Shown piece after piece: positions 6,043-7,686 of a stretch of DNA of 7,686 nucleotides. The translations under genes and the position numbers were made by a program. The notes under the pieces are model-generated. The model was not told the DNA's origin. It was given only the letters and a program-made list of their open reading frames with translations, and made no database searches. Origin of the DNA: an uncultured Bacteroidales bacterium (lineage in GTDB: Bacteria > Bacteroidota > Bacteroidia > Bacteroidales > UBA932); the NCBI GenBank assembly GCA_945874815.1, contig CAMCIE010000060.1:1-7686 (forward strand), given 5' to 3'. The stretch's first letter is position 1, and each line of letters begins with the position of its first letter.

Positions 6043-7155
6043 ATGGATATACAACTTTTCATAGATATGCTCAATGTGGATTCCACCACCGGAAAGGAGG
6101 GGGAATTCGCTGATTATCTGGCACATAGGCTTGTCAGTCCCGGATGCAGGATTGAGCGGTTCCCTGTGGAATCGATGTCCTGCGACGAAGGATACCGGCA
6201 GCAGGAGAACCTGCTTCTGAGCTGGGGAGAGCCCAAAGTGATATTCTGCACCCATCTGGACACTGTACCGCCTTATATCCTGCCTTCAATTGAGAGAGAT
6301 ACTGAAGGAAACATCCTGGAATTCAGAGGACGGGGCACATGTGACGCGAAGGGGCAGATTTTTTCTATGTATCAGGCATGTCTGCGTCTGGAAAAGGAAG
6401 GTCATGATGGCTTTGGTCTTCTGCTCCTGTCCGGTGAGGAAACTGGCTCTTTCGGGGCCAAGGCTTTCAGGCAAGTTCATCCGGGTGCTGAGTGGGTGAT
6501 CGTCGGCGAACCGACGGACAATGCCATGGCATCTGCAAGCAAAGGCACGAAATCATTCGAAGTGACATTTACAGGAAAGGCTGCCCATTCTGGTTATCCT
6601 TCGCAAGGGGAGAGTGCCATCCTGATGTTCAATGACTTTGTTAATGCCCTCAGGTCTGTTGAATTCCCTGAAGATGAGATACTTGGCCCCACTACATGGA
6701 ATATAGGGAAGCTCCTCAGCGACAATCCTCAGAACATATTGAGTGAAAAGTTGAGCTGTCGTGTTTATTTCAGGACGACCTTTGCTTCCGACCAGATGGT
6801 GAGCAATGTGATGAAAAACATGGCAGGGGAGGATGCCCGTCTCAGATTCGGAAGGAGACATGCTGCAGATGGAGCTGATTTGGTTGCCAAGGACGTGGCC
6901 CCATGGCAGAAGGCAATGAAGGTGGAAGCCTTCGGCGGAGACGCTCCCACCCGTTATGAGGTGCTGGAAGGCTTTGATGCCAAGCCTGTTGCATTCGGAA
7001 GTGATGCCCCTCAGCTGACCAACTTCCAGAAAAGATGCTTGTGCGGCCCTGGCTCAATCCTTGTGGCACACACTTCGCGCGAGTTCGTTACTGTGGCAGA
7101 CCTTGAACAGGCCATAGCCAATTATGTGAAAATGTATGAAATAATTAACAAATAG
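6043..7155 (+). CDS. M20-family metallo-hydrolase (ArgE/DapE-like deacylase)
   Basis: This cytoplasmic zinc enzyme of the ArgE/DapE/carboxypeptidase G2 group would remove an acyl group from an N-acylated amino acid. The 370 residues fit the family (about 375-385). Metal-site residues are visible: His71 and Asp73 in THLDTVPP, Asp101 in GRGTCDAKG, catalytic Glu132 and ligand Glu133 in SGEETG, Glu156 in GEPTD and His343 in VAHTSREF. His182 in AAHSGYP marks the inserted dimerisation domain (about 165-280). The exact substrate is open. The aspartokinase neighbour suggests lysine or diaminopimelate metabolism (DapE), but many Bacteroidota are thought to make diaminopimelate by the DapL aminotransferase route, and their arginine pathway needs an ArgE-type deacylase for acetylated or succinylated intermediates. 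No Shine-Dalgarno sequence precedes the ATG, which sits 12 bases after a terminator. Confidence 0.88.
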   Translation: MDIQLFIDMLNVDSTTGKEGEFADYLAHRLVSPGCRIERFPVESMSCDEGYRQQENLLLSWGEPKVIFCTHLDTVPPYILPSIERDTEGNILEFRGRGTCDAKGQIFSMYQACLRLEKEGHDGFGLLLLSGEETGSFGAKAFRQVHPGAEWVIVGEPTDNAMASASKGTKSFEVTFTGKAAHSGYPSQGESAILMFNDFVNALRSVEFPEDEILGPTTWNIGKLLSDNPQNILSEKLSCRVYFRTTFASDQMVSNVMKNMAGEDARLRFGRRHAADGADLVAKDVAPWQKAMKVEAFGGDAPTRYEVLEGFDAKPVAFGSDAPQLTNFQKRCLCGPGSILVAHTSREFVTVADLEQAIANYVKMYEIINK

Positions 7156-7162
7156 ACAACAA

Positions 7163-7686
7163 ATGATAGTAATGAAATTCGGCGGCACATCCGTCGCCAA
7201 CTTTGAAGCAATCACCCGCACCATCTTCATCGTGGGTGGTAAACTTGACCAGAAACCGGTAGTAGTAGTGTCCGCATTGTCAAAAGTGACAGACCTCCTT
7301 TACAAGATTGCAGATGCAGCTGCGTCAAAGAACAAGGTCCAGACTGAAGAGCTTCTTGCTCAGGTCCGTACAAGGCACATCAATCTTGTAAGGGAACTGC
7401 TGGAACAGAGCCCGGTTCTGTGTGAACAGGCAGAGACCAGAGTAAATGAAATCTGCGACTCTCTCGCCGACCTTGTCGGTGCAGTCTGCGCTCTTGGCGA
7501 ACTTTCAGACAGGAATAAAGCTGTCATCATCTCAAACGGAGAGATTCTTTCTTCGACCATCATCTGCTTCGCAATGAATGCCAAAGGCATCAGAACCAAT
7601 TTCATAGATGCTCGTAAGATGATGATTACCAGCGAATCCTATCTCAAAGGAGAACCAATCTCAGAAGAAATCTGCGCACGCGTACC
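7163..7686 (+). CDS. lysC: Aspartate kinase (partial, cut by window end)
   Basis: Aspartokinase phosphorylates aspartate, the first step towards lysine, methionine and threonine. Only the first 174 residues are present. MIVMKFGGTSVAN at the start carries the KFGGTSV nucleotide-binding motif (5-11). VVVVSALSKVTDLL follows at about 33-46. SNGEILSS corresponds to the SxGERLSA substrate-binding motif, with Ile in place of Arg, and FIDAR follows it. The start is 7 bases after the stop of the M20 hydrolase gene, so the two are probably cotranscribed and under the same leader. A second in-frame ATG at 7172 would remove only three residues. Whether the missing part holds just ACT regulatory domains or a homoserine dehydrogenase fusion (ThrA type) cannot be told. 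Confidence 0.92.
   Translation, partial: MIVMKFGGTSVANFEAITRTIFIVGGKLDQKPVVVVSALSKVTDLLYKIADAAASKNKVQTEELLAQVRTRHINLVRELLEQSPVLCEQAETRVNEICDSLADLVGAVCALGELSDRNKAVIISNGEILSSTIICFAMNAKGIRTNFIDARKMMITSESYLKGEPISEEICARV

Overview
The window looks like a chromosomal segment of a Bacteroidota bacterium, probably Bacteroidales. None of the genes has a Shine-Dalgarno sequence in front of its start codon. The intergenic regions carry TAnnTTTG -7 boxes, one of them with a well-spaced TTTG -33 box, which is the Bacteroidota promoter type. The proteins read most naturally as Bacteroidota versions of their families. I cannot name the genus from the sequence alone.

Layout. Positions 1 to about 437 are the tail of an rRNA operon: the 3' end of 23S rRNA, a spacer of about 175 bases with small hairpins, and 5S rRNA, closed by a strong intrinsic terminator at 445-479. 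Convergent with it, on the minus strand, is a secreted alpha/beta-hydrolase (esterase-like, 481-1389). A short divergent promoter region (1390-1499) separates it from a plus-strand shikimate cluster: aroB (1500-2606), an in-frame aroD-aroA fusion (2610-4724) and aroC (4788-5807). These encode steps 2, 3, 6 and 7 of the route to chorismate. Steps 1, 4 and 5 (DAHP synthase, AroE, AroK) are not in the window.

A 235-base gap (5808-6042) follows. It holds a good Bacteroidota promoter, a transcribed leader of about 150 bases and an intrinsic terminator ending only 12 bases before the next start codon. The leader can be drawn in two mutually exclusive folds, one of which disrupts the terminator, so it is a candidate attenuator. 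It would control an M20-family metallo-deacylase (6043-7155) and, 7 bases further on, an aspartate kinase (from 7163, cut by the window end). A 42-codon reading frame in the leader might be a leader peptide.

The most notable items are the bifunctional 3-dehydroquinate dehydratase/EPSP synthase and the putative attenuator in front of the M20 hydrolase and aspartokinase pair. Smaller points are a 16-residue insertion near the metal site of AroB, a GESGL sequence in place of the usual NAGT loop of EPSP synthase, and two -7 boxes in opposite orientation separated by a single base between the esterase and aroB. I saw no insertion sequences, CRISPR arrays, tRNA genes or phage genes.
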